The notes under the pieces: generated by a model
Seen by the model: only the letters and a program-made list of their open reading frames with translations
The model's database searches: none
Told to the model about the DNA's origin: nothing
Part shown: positions 28,746-38,224 of the stretch, piece by piece
Position numbering within the stretch: position 1 is the stretch's first letter
How the letters are laid out: every line of letters begins with the position of its first letter
Assembly (NCBI GenBank): GCA_903821995.1
Contig: CAIJNI010000040.1
Span: forward strand, 186,001-250,000
Origin: an uncultured beta proteobacterium
Lineage (GTDB): Bacteria; Pseudomonadota; Gammaproteobacteria; Burkholderiales; Burkholderiaceae
Direction of reading: 5' to 3'
Length of the DNA stretch: 64,000 nucleotides
Program-made: the position numbers and the translations under genes

Positions 28746-29482
28746 GTGAGTTTATTTTTTAAAAAATTTCTTAATAATGGGAGTGTAATAGCTCTGTGTG
28801 TTTCGAGTGAATATTGATCTAAAACCTCGATCAAGCTTAATAAACTCGGTAAGTCTCGATGAAAATTATTGAGCAACCATGGGCCTATTTCTGGAGCGAG
28901 TGACATTCCTCTAGCGCTTGCTGTAGATTGAATTGCTAATAATTTATCCGCATCGTTGAGAACATGAAGTTCAAAGTTCAGTCCTGAAGATATTCTAGAT
29001 CTTACGTCCTCTCGAAGATTAAGTTGGGTGCTTGAAAGTAAACCAGATGAAAGGATTAATGTGTTGGGATGAGCTTTTGCATCAATTAAAATTCTAAATA
29101 ATTGAGATTGCTCGTGAATATTTAGCGCATGGACTTGCTCAATAAAAATTGCTTGGGGATATTCTTTATCTTCCCAAATGATATTATTCCAGGAGGGGTG
29201 AGATGGTGTGAGATGGATTATTTTAAGTCCATGATCTTTCGCAGCAATTCTCATCGCTGAGAATAGGTGAGATTTACCTGATCCGTGAGGTCCCCATAAA
29301 TAGATCCAATTGAAATTATTTGGAATGATTGAGTTAGTTGACCAGGCATTCTGCAATTGATTCATAGCATCTAATACCGTAAAGTCAAGAACTCGATCTT
29401 CAGAGTTCAGAATAAAGTTTTGTAAACTAGGAATGGGTTCTTGAAGGATATCGAGAACAAATTGTTGGGAGCTAAGGGCCAT
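28742..29482 (-). CDS. hda: DnaA regulatory inactivator Hda family protein
   Basis: DnaA-related AAA+ protein. Hda with the loaded beta clamp stimulates ATP hydrolysis by DnaA and so prevents re-initiation of replication. Walker A is WGPHGSGKSHL; the Walker B region AIFIEQVHAL is degenerate compared with DnaA. No DNA-binding domain IV follows, as expected for Hda. 246 residues. The N-terminal SSQQFVLDI may contain the clamp-binding segment. It lies 1 base from the permease gene and overlaps the HAD gene; hda next to an AI-2E permease and purM is a known proteobacterial arrangement. Confidence 0.9.
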   Translation of the reverse strand: MALSSQQFVLDILQEPIPSLQNFILNSEDRVLDFTVLDAMNQLQNAWSTNSIIPNNFNWIYLWGPHGSGKSHLFSAMRIAAKDHGLKIIHLTPSHPSWNNIIWEDKEYPQAIFIEQVHALNIHEQSQLFRILIDAKAHPNTLILSSGLLSSTQLNLREDVRSRISSGLNFELHVLNDADKLLAIQSTASARGMSLAPEIGPWLLNNFHRDLPSLLSLIEVLDQYSLETHRAITLPLLRNFLKNKLT

Positions 29483-29483
29483 T

Positions 29484-30482
29484 TTAGGGTTGAGGGCCTT
29501 TAAACCATTGGCTAGAGAGGTACCGACTTTTTAAGAAACGAACTGCAACTAGAGTGATAGCTGACATTGGAAAAGCTAATAATATGCCAACAAACCCAAA
29601 TAGTTGGCCAAATGCCATCAAGGCAAACAAGACCACTACCGGATGAAGTCCAATTCGCTCGCCGACTAAGCGGGGGGTTAAGAAGAAGCCTTCTAGAAAT
29701 TGCCCTAGACCATACAAAATGAGAACCATGACTAGATGATTATTGGGGCCAAACTGTAAAAAGGTCGCCATAACAGAAAGAACAAAACTAAGCAAAAATC
29801 CTAAATAAGGAATAAAAGCAACTAAGCCGGTAAAAAAGCCAAGAGCAATTCCGCTTTTTACACCAATCAATGATAATCCGATCGAATAAAACATGGATAA
29901 CATAAGCATCACTAAAAGCTGTCCTCTTAGGTATTGGGATAGTAAACCATCGACCTCTTCAAAGAGTGGAAATAATGTGGGTCTATATTGATGCGGTATC
30001 AAGTTGCTAATTAATGAGATAAAGGCATCCCATTCAAGTAAAAGATAGAAAAGTACAAATAAAATTAAGACGAGGTTACCAAAGAAGCTTATAGCTGAAG
30101 AGGATGAACTTAAAATCGTGGACAAGGATGAAGAAACTAAAGTATTTGCATTATCAGAAATTTGAGAGGTGATTTGTACGGTGATCTGGTCTCTTAGCTT
30201 TGCCCAGTCAAGCTCAATATCAAAGGATGCTAATTTAGGAGCAAGCCAAGACTCAGTTCCTCTGACCCATTCAGGAAATTGGGTCTTTATTAAGGGCAAT
30301 TCATTTTGAACGAGGTTCAAAAGCAGCAAAATCAGACCAATACCTAAAAATATCACAAATAACATGGTAAGAAGGACCGCAAGAGACCTAGGAACCTTGA
30401 AAAATGTAATACGATTGGTTAATGGCTGAAAAATATAAGCCAAAATAAATGCAGTTAAAAATGGAGTTAGTATCGCTACCAT
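29484..30482 (-). CDS. AI-2E family transporter (PerM-like)
   Basis: Polytopic inner-membrane protein of the AI-2E transporter/PerM family. Members include the autoinducer-2 exporter TqsA, but most have unknown cargo. Several hydrophobic segments flank a central soluble region of about residues 60-120. The characteristic C-terminal part has GLVAFIPYLGFLL, LGQFLEGFFLTPRLVGERIGLHP and FVGILLAFP. An in-frame stop 24 bases upstream fixes the ATG at 30482, preceded by AGGG. The protein (332 residues) seems to lack part of the first membrane hairpin relative to longer family members. Confidence 0.85.
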   Translation of the reverse strand: MVAILTPFLTAFILAYIFQPLTNRITFFKVPRSLAVLLTMLFVIFLGIGLILLLLNLVQNELPLIKTQFPEWVRGTESWLAPKLASFDIELDWAKLRDQITVQITSQISDNANTLVSSSLSTILSSSSSAISFFGNLVLILFVLFYLLLEWDAFISLISNLIPHQYRPTLFPLFEEVDGLLSQYLRGQLLVMLMLSMFYSIGLSLIGVKSGIALGFFTGLVAFIPYLGFLLSFVLSVMATFLQFGPNNHLVMVLILYGLGQFLEGFFLTPRLVGERIGLHPVVVLFALMAFGQLFGFVGILLAFPMSAITLVAVRFLKSRYLSSQWFKGPQP

Positions 30483-30535
30483 TAAAATATCCCTATATTC
30501 GAATCAATTAATTCTACTAAGTACACAGGAATATT

Positions 30536-31612
30536 ATGTCAAATTTACCAAAAGCCCCAATAAACCCAATAAATAGTGCACCTAATACGGGTCTTTCTTA
30601 TAAAGATGCTGGCGTTGATATTGATGCTGGGGATGCTTTAGTCGAGAGAATTAAGCCATTAGCAAAGAAAACAATGCGTGAAGGCGTCCTTGCTGGTATT
30701 GGGGGGTTTGGAGCCTTGTTTGAGATTCCCAAGCGCTATAAGGAGCCGGTTTTAGTCTCTGGGACGGATGGGGTAGGTACAAAGTTAAGGTTGGCTTTTG
30801 AATGGAAAAAACACGATACCGTTGGTCAAGATCTAGTAGCAATGAGTGTGAACGACATTTTGGTGCAGGGTGCGGAGTCACTTTTCTTCTTAGATTACTT
30901 TGCTTGTGGAAAATTATCCGTCGATGATGCAGCTACAGTTGTCGGAGGGATTGCGCAAGGGTGCGAAATTGCAGGTTGCGCATTAATTGGAGGAGAAACA
31001 GCAGAAATGCCAGGGATGTATCCTGATGGCGAATATGATTTAGCCGGGTTTGCAGTGGGAGTAGTTGAAAAATCGAAAATTATTACGGGTAAGACCATCC
31101 AACCTGGTGACCAACTCATTGGCATTGCTTCGAGTGGAGCTCATTCCAATGGTTACTCGCTGATTAGAAAAATTATTGAGCGATCTGGCATTAAGCCTAG
31201 CGATGAATTTGATGGGCAAGTTTTTCGTGATGTTGTGATGAAGCCAACCCAAATTTATGTTAAGCCGGTTTTAAAGCTATTGGGAAAATTTTCGATTAAA
31301 GGGATGGCTCATATTACGGGGGGTGGTTTAGTGGAAAATATCCCAAGAGTCCTTCCAGATTCGACCCAAGCAGTATTAAAGAGAGATGCTTGGAAGATGC
31401 CACATTTATTTCAGTGGTTGCAAAAACAGGGACAAGTAGCAGATGATGAAATGCATCGTGTTTTTAACTGCGGTATTGGCTTAGTTCTAGTTGTTTCCCC
31501 TGAGCTTACAAAAGCTATCATTAGTTCGTTGAAGGAAGACGATCTAGACGCATGGGTCATTGGCGATATTGTACAAAGACCTCACGGGGCCCACCAAACG
31601 ATTGTTATTTAG
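30536..31612 (+). CDS. purM: Phosphoribosylformylglycinamidine cyclo-ligase (AIR synthetase)
   Basis: Fifth step of purine synthesis: ATP-dependent ring closure of FGAM to AIR. Motifs include [14 protein letters not shown] at the N-terminus, [36 protein letters not shown] and the C-terminal [15 protein letters not shown]. 358 residues, normal. AGGA precedes the ATG. Divergent from the AI-2E permease gene across 53 bases. Its last 8 bases overlap the convergent miaA gene. Confidence 0.96.
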   Translation: MSNLPKAPINPINSAPNTGLSYKDAGVDIDAGDALVERIKPLAKKTMREGVLAGIGGFGALFEIPKRYKEPVLVSGTDGVGTKLRLAFEWKKHDTVGQDLVAMSVNDILVQGAESLFFLDYFACGKLSVDDAATVVGGIAQGCEIAGCALIGGETAEMPGMYPDGEYDLAGFAVGVVEKSKIITGKTIQPGDQLIGIASSGAHSNGYSLIRKIIERSGIKPSDEFDGQVFRDVVMKPTQIYVKPVLKLLGKFSIKGMAHITGGGLVENIPRVLPDSTQAVLKRDAWKMPHLFQWLQKQGQVADDEMHRVFNCGIGLVLVVSPELTKAIISSLKEDDLDAWVIGDIVQRPHGAHQTIVI

Positions 31613-32597
31613 ATGACCATTCGATGAGTTGGTTCAAGCAATCTGATACTGCATGTTTTACTTGGATTGAGTTTTGAGGATTAACCACTCTTCGAGTAGG
31701 CATGGCCCTGAGCCAAGTTAATTGTCTTTTTGCGAGTTGGCGCGTTGCAGCAATGCTCTTATTAATGAACTCATCTTCGGTGATTTCACCTACTAGGTAC
31801 TCCCAAGCTTGTCGGTAACCTACGGCTCGCATTGATGGTAGATGTTGATTAATTAATGGATTATCCATTAGGGTACGCACCTCATTTAAGAAATTTAGCT
31901 TGAGCATCTCATGAAATCTATTTTCAATTCTTGTATGAAGCCACTTTCTATCTTCTGGTTCAAAAGAAAATAATTGGCTATTGATTGAAGTGTCATTCCT
32001 GGTTTTTCCATAAGGATCCTCTTGGATCCAGGAAGAAAAGGATTTTCCTGTAGATAAAAAAACTTCTAGTGCTCTTGAAATTCTTTGTGTATCGCCTGGT
32101 GGAAGACGCTGCGCACTGATTGGATCTACTACACAAAGCTGTTCGTAAACAGAATCCCAACCATGTTGTAAAGCATCAAGCTCAATTTTTTTTCTAATGA
32201 TTGGGTCTGCAGGCGGAAGATTAGTTAACCCTTGTGTCAATGCCCGCCAATAGAGCATTGTCCCTCCAATAATGACAGGAATATGCCCTCTGTCACGAGC
32301 TTCTTGATACCAACGCATCGAATCGCTAGCGAACTTGGCTGCAGAATAACTTTCCCACGGTTCGCAAATATCTACTCCATGATGTTTGATTGATGCAAGA
32401 TGAAAGTTACTAGGTTTAGCTGTTCCGATACTCATGCCTCTATAAACAAGGGCAGAATCCATACTAATCAGCTCAATGGTAAGATTTTTTTTATAGGCTT
32501 CTTCACACAAAGATAAAGAAAAATTACTTTTCCCGCTGGCAGTTGGGCCCACAATGGCTAATATATGATCAATATTTAAGCTGATTGGATTAGACAT
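31605..32597 (-). CDS. miaA: tRNA dimethylallyltransferase
   Basis: Prenylates A37 of tRNAs that read UNN codons. The P-loop [14 protein letters not shown] is near the N-terminus. [21 protein letters not shown] and the tRNA-contact region [17 protein letters not shown] follow, and [12 protein letters not shown] is near the C-terminus. 330 residues, usual. The start codon overlaps the mutL stop by one base, the widely conserved mutL-miaA pair. The 3' end overlaps convergent purM by 8 bases. Confidence 0.95.
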   Translation of the reverse strand: MSNPISLNIDHILAIVGPTASGKSNFSLSLCEEAYKKNLTIELISMDSALVYRGMSIGTAKPSNFHLASIKHHGVDICEPWESYSAAKFASDSMRWYQEARDRGHIPVIIGGTMLYWRALTQGLTNLPPADPIIRKKIELDALQHGWDSVYEQLCVVDPISAQRLPPGDTQRISRALEVFLSTGKSFSSWIQEDPYGKTRNDTSINSQLFSFEPEDRKWLHTRIENRFHEMLKLNFLNEVRTLMDNPLINQHLPSMRAVGYRQAWEYLVGEITEDEFINKSIAATRQLAKRQLTWLRAMPTRRVVNPQNSIQVKHAVSDCLNQLIEWSSK

Positions 32598-34399
32598 TAA
32601 CGTCCGCGAAGAAAAAGCTTATCAAGGTCATTTACACTTAATTGCACCCAAGTGGGTCTGCCGTGATTGCACTGATCAGCACGATCAGTTACTTCCATTT
32701 GGCGAAGTAGACTATTCATTTCTGGAATAGTGAGCAGGCGATGGGCTCTTACAGCGGCATGACACGCCTTAGATGCTAGTCGTTCATGTCTAGCACTATC
32801 TAGAATTTCGTTAGATCCCATTTCATCTAATTCGGCAAGTATTTGTCTTACAAGGTCAATGGGGTCAGCGCCGCTCAAAATGGTAGGCACTGTTCTTATT
32901 CCTAACTGTTCTGGGCCATAGACTGATGTATCAAAGCCTAATATTTTTAGTGTCGAAGCATATTGCTGCGTTAGAACTGTTTCCATGTGACTGGCATTAA
33001 ATACCATAGGAACTAGTAAATGTTGAACATTAATCTGATGACTCAAGTCGGCTTTAAATTTCTCATAAAGGACCCTTTCATGAGCTGCATGCATATCAAC
33101 TAGAACTAATCCAAGTTGATTTTGAGCCAAAATATAAATCCCGTGTAACTGAGCTAAGGCATATCCTAATGGGAAAGACTCTTCTTTGTGGCCTGTTTCA
33201 TGAGGGGGAGCCATTGGTGTTAATGGAGTTGAAAAAAGCTGTTGCATTGCTTCTTTAGCTGAGCTTTGTAAATTAAATGAAGCAGTTTTTTCCTGATACA
33301 GCCATGGTCTAGGCATGACTTGGGGGGTAGTAGAACTTGATGCGTTCATTTGGTTTAATGGCAAAGAGGTATCAAAATGAGGTGTCTGAGCAGACATTGG
33401 AAGAGCATCCCCCGCACCTTTTGCTAATCGTTCTTTGATAGAGTTGTAGACAAACTGATGAACAGCACGACTATCTCTAAAGCGCACCTCAATCTTTGCA
33501 GGATGAACATTGACATCTACAAGCTCAGGATCAATATTAAGATTAAAAAGGATAATCGGTTGCCTATCTCCGTGAAGAACGTCTTGATAGGCTGATTTGA
33601 TTGCATGATAAATTAATTTATCTTTAACAAAGCGATGATTAACAAAAATATATTGCTGGTCTGATCTAGCTCGACTTGCAGTCGGGGCTCCTATAAAGCC
33701 TTCAATTGATATCGGCCCTAAAAAAGACTCGATATCAAGTCTGGCATTTGCAAATTCTTTGCCTAATATTTCATCAGCTCGATCTTGGAGTTTGCTTGCA
33801 GTCCACCTTATATTAGGTTTGCCGTTGTGCCACACTGACATACCAACATGTGGATTTGCTAGGGCAATGCGACGAATAGCCTCCATGCAGTGGCTATATT
33901 CGGTGGCGGAAGATTTTAAAAACTTTCGACGGGCTGGTGTATTAAAAAATAAATCATCAACTGATATTCGTGTACCAAACTCGCCAGAGGCGGGGGTTAT
34001 TTCAGGTGAGCGATTTGTAATACTCCACGCATGGTCATCTTGTGCCGTGCGTGTCGTCATTTGCATATTTGAAACGGAAGCAATTGACGCTAATGCTTCA
34101 CCGCGAAACCCCATACTTCTGACAGACTCAAGATCCTCTAGAGAGCTGATCTTGCTAGTGGCGTGACGTGTCAAGGCTAAAGTTAAGTCTGTCTTTAGGA
34201 TACCTTCACCATCATCTGAAATCACAATTCGTTGACATCCCCCCTCCTCAAGGCGAATTTCTATTGCTTGCGCCCCAGCATCTATTGCATTTTCTAAAAG
34301 CTCTTTAACGACTGCAGATGGTCTTTCAATCACTTCACCTGCCGCAATTTGGCTAATGAGTTTGTCTGGAAGGGGTTGAATTGCTTTTCTTGAGATCAT
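32597..34399 (-). CDS. mutL: DNA mismatch repair protein MutL
   Basis: Mismatch-repair mediator of the GHL ATPase family. The N-terminal ATPase motifs are KELLENAIDAGA, ISDDGEGI and MGFRGEALASI. The C-terminal dimerisation domain carries DMHAAHERVLYE (endonuclease motif DQHAxxExxxxE with Q to M), ACHAAVRAH, CNHGRPTW and a terminal FLR. This set is characteristic of MutL proteins that nick DNA themselves in bacteria lacking MutH, as described for Neisseria. The linker around residues 340-400 is Pro/Ser/Gln-rich. 600 residues. Divergent from the DedA-like gene across 58 bases. Confidence 0.94.
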   Translation of the reverse strand: MISRKAIQPLPDKLISQIAAGEVIERPSAVVKELLENAIDAGAQAIEIRLEEGGCQRIVISDDGEGILKTDLTLALTRHATSKISSLEDLESVRSMGFRGEALASIASVSNMQMTTRTAQDDHAWSITNRSPEITPASGEFGTRISVDDLFFNTPARRKFLKSSATEYSHCMEAIRRIALANPHVGMSVWHNGKPNIRWTASKLQDRADEILGKEFANARLDIESFLGPISIEGFIGAPTASRARSDQQYIFVNHRFVKDKLIYHAIKSAYQDVLHGDRQPIILFNLNIDPELVDVNVHPAKIEVRFRDSRAVHQFVYNSIKERLAKGAGDALPMSAQTPHFDTSLPLNQMNASSSTTPQVMPRPWLYQEKTASFNLQSSAKEAMQQLFSTPLTPMAPPHETGHKEESFPLGYALAQLHGIYILAQNQLGLVLVDMHAAHERVLYEKFKADLSHQINVQHLLVPMVFNASHMETVLTQQYASTLKILGFDTSVYGPEQLGIRTVPTILSGADPIDLVRQILAELDEMGSNEILDSARHERLASKACHAAVRAHRLLTIPEMNSLLRQMEVTDRADQCNHGRPTWVQLSVNDLDKLFLRGR

Positions 34400-34441
34400 A
34401 AGTTTATTTTCCCACGAAAATTAGCTTCGCAAGATAGAACC

Positions 34442-34450
34442 TGATAAGAT
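34442..34450 (+). promoter_or_regulatory. Candidate extended -10 for the dedA-like gene at leaderless spacing
   Basis: TGA plus TAAGAT (TGn with a 4/6 hexamer) ends 7 bases before the GTG start at 34458. No ribosome-binding site lies between and the -35 region is weak. Transcription would start on or next to the GTG. Confidence 0.4.
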
Positions 34451-34457
34451 TCAATCC

Positions 34458-35105
34458 GTGGATCAAATCATTCAAATATTTCAAAGTGTCATGAGCATCG
34501 GAGAGCACCTCGGTGACCTTGGTAATTGGGCTTATGCCATATTAGTCCTCATTGTTTTTTCGGAGACGGGCTTAGTAATTTTGCCTTTTTTGCCTGGAGA
34601 TACCTTATTATTCACGGCAGGTGCCTATACGGCAACTGGAAATTTGAGTTTGGTTTTACTAGATGCTTTAATTATTTTGGCGGCCGTTTTTGGCAATACG
34701 GTCAACTTTTGGGTCGGATCCTATTTAGTAAAAAAGCTTGATGTGACTCAAATTAAGTGGATTGATCAGACGGCTCTAAAGAAGACTCATGGTTTTTTTG
34801 AAAAACACGGTGGAAAAACAATTATTTTGGCAAGGTTTATACCGGTGATAAGAACCTTTGCACCCTTTGTGGCGGGGATTTCCCACATGAACTTTGTTAG
34901 GTTTCAGATATTTAATGTAGTAGGAGCGATACTTTGGGTTGTCTCCTTAACGTTGGCAGGTTATTTTTTTGGGAATATTCCAATTATTTATAACAATCTA
35001 AGCCTCATTGTGATCCTAGGTGTTTTGATTGCAGTCGTACCTTTAGCAATTGGTGGTTTGTTTAAGTTAATCCAACCTTTTTTTAAGAATAAAATACAAG
35101 AGTAA
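34458..35105 (+). CDS. DedA family membrane protein
   Basis: Inner-membrane protein of the DedA/VTT family, thought to act in lipid (undecaprenyl phosphate or phospholipid) translocation and membrane homeostasis. Signature segments are FSETGLVILPFLPGDTLLF (residues about 35-53) and GKTIILARFIPVIRTFAPFVAG with the conserved glycine and arginines. About five hydrophobic segments, 215 residues. The GTG start is preceded by no Shine-Dalgarno. It stands alone, divergent from mutL and convergent with the SirB1-type gene. The 42-base gap to that gene is visibly richer in G and C than the surroundings. Confidence 0.9.
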   Translation: MDQIIQIFQSVMSIGEHLGDLGNWAYAILVLIVFSETGLVILPFLPGDTLLFTAGAYTATGNLSLVLLDALIILAAVFGNTVNFWVGSYLVKKLDVTQIKWIDQTALKKTHGFFEKHGGKTIILARFIPVIRTFAPFVAGISHMNFVRFQIFNVVGAILWVVSLTLAGYFFGNIPIIYNNLSLIVILGVLIAVVPLAIGGLFKLIQPFFKNKIQE

Positions 35106-35147
35106 CTTAGAGTTGCCCTTTGCGCGGCTTGTTCCTAGAGGCCCCTC

Positions 35148-35990
35148 CTAGTGCGACTTACTAAGCTTTTCTAAATCAGCTATATGTTCTCTAATTTCTG
35201 AAGCATCTTCAGCAGAAGGCGAACTATGTAAATAGCGAGTCATATCTAAAAGAGCAGGTCGAATATAGTCTAACTGAGCGTAGGCTAACCCTCGATCTCG
35301 AACTTCTTCTATTGCTTCAGGAAGAAGAATAACTAATCTCTCTTGAATTCCTAGTAAGCGTTCCCAGCGATCTTGATGAGAATAAACTGCTTTTAGATTT
35401 CTTAGAAATCGAGAGAGAATTTCTCTTGAGCTTGAAGATCGTAAAAAAACACTCAGTGGTAATGCCAATTCACCTCGAAAGCCTTGGGCGTCTAAATAGG
35501 GATCTAACATGCCTTGGAGTTCATTCTTAGAAAGAGAGGCACCAGTCAAGGGATCCATGACGACCTCTCCTTGAGGAAGTGAAACACGCACTAAAAAATG
35601 ATTTGGAAATGAAATTCCACGAATAGTTAAATTGAGTTGATTTCCTAGGTCAATTAAAAGGAGCGACAAGGATATAGGTATTCCACGACGAGTTTCTATA
35701 ACACTATGAAGATAAGAATTTTGTGGGTCATAGTAATCATTTGTATTTGCACTAAACCCCATTTCTTGAAAGAAGAAATGTTTTAAGAGTTGTAGTTTTT
35801 GTAAATCAGTGGATTCGGGGGTGATTCTTAGTTTTAGTTTGTTACCCAGTAAATCCAGCTTGTCCATAACTCCTTGAACGTCTAAATCTGGGTAGGCATG
35901 TAAAGCTACGGATATCGCAGCTTCGGTAAGGGGGAAGTGAGAATCATCCGCTACTAATGATGTAAAGTAGTCAAGTTGTTTGGTTGGCAT
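35148..35990 (-). CDS. SirB1 family protein (transglutaminase-like fold with TPR region)
   Basis: Belongs to the SirB1/YchA family with a transglutaminase-like N-terminal domain, seen in SVIETRRGIPISLSLLLIDLG and GISFPNHFLVRV. A helical C-terminal region of the TPR-like type follows (IRPALLDMTRYLHSSPSA). Function is not established. 280 residues. It lies 3 bases after murJ on the same strand, so the two are probably co-transcribed. Confidence 0.85.
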   Translation of the reverse strand: MPTKQLDYFTSLVADDSHFPLTEAAISVALHAYPDLDVQGVMDKLDLLGNKLKLRITPESTDLQKLQLLKHFFFQEMGFSANTNDYYDPQNSYLHSVIETRRGIPISLSLLLIDLGNQLNLTIRGISFPNHFLVRVSLPQGEVVMDPLTGASLSKNELQGMLDPYLDAQGFRGELALPLSVFLRSSSSREILSRFLRNLKAVYSHQDRWERLLGIQERLVILLPEAIEEVRDRGLAYAQLDYIRPALLDMTRYLHSSPSAEDASEIREHIADLEKLSKSH

Positions 35991-35993
35991 ATG

Positions 35994-37553
35994 TTAATTT
36001 GAATGTTTCAAAAACTCTTTAAATTTAAGCCCGGTGATCCATAAGCACAAAAAATATACTGATGCCGCCAGCAAAGACCAGCCACATAAAAACATAATAC
36101 GCAAAATTGGAGTTTGTCTCAAATTAATCCAATCATGTTGGTGCGCACCAAAATATAATACTGCGCTAAAAAAACTGAGTGAAAAGGTAAGTTGCGCAAG
36201 GAATTTCAACCACCCTTGTCCGCTATTTTTCATTAGTCCCTTTCTTGCAAGACCAATCCACAAAAGAATTGCATTTAGACAAGCCCCTAGTCCAATGGAA
36301 AAGGCTAGCCCAGCATGTTGCCATAAAGGTACAAATACCAAATTAGACAGTTGAGTAAATACCAGCACAAATAAGCCAATTTTTACTGGTGTTTTAATAT
36401 CTTGCCGGGCATAGAAGCCAGGAGCCAATATTTTCACAAGTATTAATCCGATTAATCCAACGCCATAGGCTTGAAGGGCATAGCTCGTCATTAGTACATC
36501 GTGCCCGCTAAATTTCCCGTAGTTATATAAACTAGCTGAAAGTGGAATACTAAATATAAAAAGAGCTATCGCTGCTGGAGTTGCGAGAATAAATGTTAGC
36601 TTTACGCCCCAGTGAACAAGTGCTCCTATTTGTTCGAGATCGTTGCTTGCGTTTGCTTTGCTCAAACTCGGTAAAAGTACGGTACCTACTGCGACTCCTA
36701 AAAGGGCAGTTGGAAATTCCATGAGTCGATCTGCAAAGGAGAGCCATGAAACACTTCCTGTTTCGAGATGAGAAGCGATATTGGTATTAATAATGAGGGA
36801 AATTTGGCTTACAGATACTGCAAAAATAGCGGGCCCCATTAAACGTAAAATTCGTTTTGCATCTGGATGTTGAGCTGCTGCTTTGATTGTTCTGTAATGT
36901 AACCCAATGTTTGGAAGCATGCCAATCTGCTTAAGTGCTGGTATTTGAATCGCTAACTGTAAAATACCGCCAATAATGACACCTGCACCTAAGGCATAGA
37001 TGGGCTCTTTAAGATACGGGGCCAGTAAGAGTGCCGCGCCAATCATTCCTAAATTAAGTAGTACGGGGGTAATCGCTGGTATTAAAAATCTTTTATTGGT
37101 ATTTAAAATACCTGCGGCAAGAGAGGTTAAGGAAATAAGACCAATATAGGGGAACATGATTCTCGTTAAATTGATGCCGATTTCGTAATTCGAAGCATTT
37201 TTAAAACCAGAAGCCATTAATATGAGCAAAACTGGCGCGAATAAGACCCCAGCAATCACGGCAACGAGAAGGCTCCAAAACAGTAGTGTAGCTACAGCAT
37301 TAATGAGTTCAAAACTAGCTTTTGGGCCATTTTTTGCCTCTATCTCACCCAAAATGGGTACGAAAGCCTGTGAAAAGGCACCTTCGGCAAAAAGGCGACG
37401 TAGTAAGTTAGGAAGACGAAAAGCAACATTAAATGCATCCGTCAATTCTGAAGCGCCAAAGGTCCTCGCGATAAGGGTTTCGCGTAAAAGACCTGTAATT
37501 CTTGATAACATGGTCATACTGCTTACTTTTGCTGCGGCGCTTAATAAATTCAC
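35994..37553 (-). CDS. murJ: Lipid II flippase MurJ
   Basis: Flips the peptidoglycan precursor lipid II across the inner membrane. The N-terminal MTMLSRITGLLRETLIARTF with its conserved arginines is diagnostic, as are AFNVAFRLPNLLRRLFAEGAFSQAFVP and the later QISLIINTNIASHLETGS. Many hydrophobic segments (about 14 expected) and 519 residues fit. The start is GTG at 37553, preceded by AAAAGAG. The following SirB1-type gene starts 3 bases after its stop. Confidence 0.94.
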   Translation of the reverse strand: MNLLSAAAKVSSMTMLSRITGLLRETLIARTFGASELTDAFNVAFRLPNLLRRLFAEGAFSQAFVPILGEIEAKNGPKASFELINAVATLLFWSLLVAVIAGVLFAPVLLILMASGFKNASNYEIGINLTRIMFPYIGLISLTSLAAGILNTNKRFLIPAITPVLLNLGMIGAALLLAPYLKEPIYALGAGVIIGGILQLAIQIPALKQIGMLPNIGLHYRTIKAAAQHPDAKRILRLMGPAIFAVSVSQISLIINTNIASHLETGSVSWLSFADRLMEFPTALLGVAVGTVLLPSLSKANASNDLEQIGALVHWGVKLTFILATPAAIALFIFSIPLSASLYNYGKFSGHDVLMTSYALQAYGVGLIGLILVKILAPGFYARQDIKTPVKIGLFVLVFTQLSNLVFVPLWQHAGLAFSIGLGACLNAILLWIGLARKGLMKNSGQGWLKFLAQLTFSLSFFSAVLYFGAHQHDWINLRQTPILRIMFLCGWSLLAASVYFLCLWITGLKFKEFLKHSN

Positions 37554-37904
37554 AAGACTCTTTTCTGGAATAAAGGGCTAGTAGTCAAATCTTAAATGAT
37601 AAGTTATAATTCTTGATTAATTTACAGTAATTGAATGCTTTACCAATCTTTATTTGTTATTCATCGTGTTATCTCTAGTATGCAAGCTTTCTAACAAACG
37701 CATAAAAACGACTAGTGATTGGTAAGCATTGATAGCTGTTATACATTGATAGCTGTTATATCTAGTTAAGCATTTTGGTAGTTTTTATCACTCTATTAAA
37801 GCATTTCTTCTTTCCAATCGTAAAAGATTTGTCAGAGAAGCTGGAAAAAGAGAAGTTATTCACAAATTAAGTTTTTTAGTAAAGAAAGAAATTGAGATTT
37901 TTAT
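37554..37904 (+). other. Gene-free region between murJ and rpsT
   Basis: The longest non-coding stretch in the window, between divergent murJ and rpsT. It is AT-rich, has no convincing small ORF, and contains no tRNA that I can fold by eye. It includes a 17-bp tandem duplication at 37727-37760 and several promoter-like TATA hexamers. It probably holds the rpsT promoter and a long leader, as well as the murJ promoter on the other strand. Confidence 0.6.
37727..37760 (+). repeat. Perfect tandem duplication of a 17-bp unit upstream of rpsT
   Basis: The unit CATTGATAGCTGTTATA occurs twice with no spacer (37727-37743 and 37744-37760). Each copy contains TTGATA and TGTTATA, resembling a -35 and an extended -10, so the duplication also doubles promoter-like elements about 150 bases before rpsT. 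Confidence 0.9.
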
Positions 37905-38171
37905 ATGGCAAATACAGCACAAGCACGTAAAAGAGCACGTCAAGCGACCAAGCAAAATGCGCACAATTCTAGTCTTAGATCACGCTTGAGAACGGCGATT
38001 AAATCAGTTCGTAAAGCAGTAGATGCTGGAGATAAGGCAGCTGCTGCAAAAGTTTTCTTGGCTGCACAGTCAACCATTGACCAGATTGCAGACAAAAAAA
38101 TTATTCATAAAAACACTGCTGCTAGACAAAAATCTCGTTTATCAGCAGCGATTAAGACAATGACCGTATAG
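37905..38171 (+). CDS. rpsT: 30S ribosomal protein S20
   Basis: Primary 16S rRNA-binding protein. The N-terminal [21 protein letters not shown] and the repeated basic helices ([30 protein letters not shown]) are typical. 88 residues. The gene is monocistronic, with a long AT-rich upstream region and a strong terminator. S20 of E. coli represses its own translation; whether that applies here cannot be seen. Confidence 0.96.
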   Translation: MANTAQARKRARQATKQNAHNSSLRSRLRTAIKSVRKAVDAGDKAAAAKVFLAAQSTIDQIADKKIIHKNTAARQKSRLSAAIKTMTV

Positions 38172-38190
38172 TTTTTAATGGCATGTCAAT

Positions 38191-38214
38191 AATCCGCTTA
38201 GGCGGATTTTTTTT
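38191..38214 (+). terminator. Rho-independent terminator of rpsT
   Basis: AATCCGC (38191-38197) pairs with GCGGATT (38202-38208) around a 4-base TTAG loop, followed by a run of T. Confidence 0.9.
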
Positions 38215-38224
38215 TACTCACGTT

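Noticed and set aside
30483..30535. Missing N-terminus of the AI-2E transporter as a frameshift
   Set aside because: The upstream frame has a TGA 24 bases before the ATG, and the 53-base gap to purM is too short to hold a lost segment. The protein is probably just a short family member.
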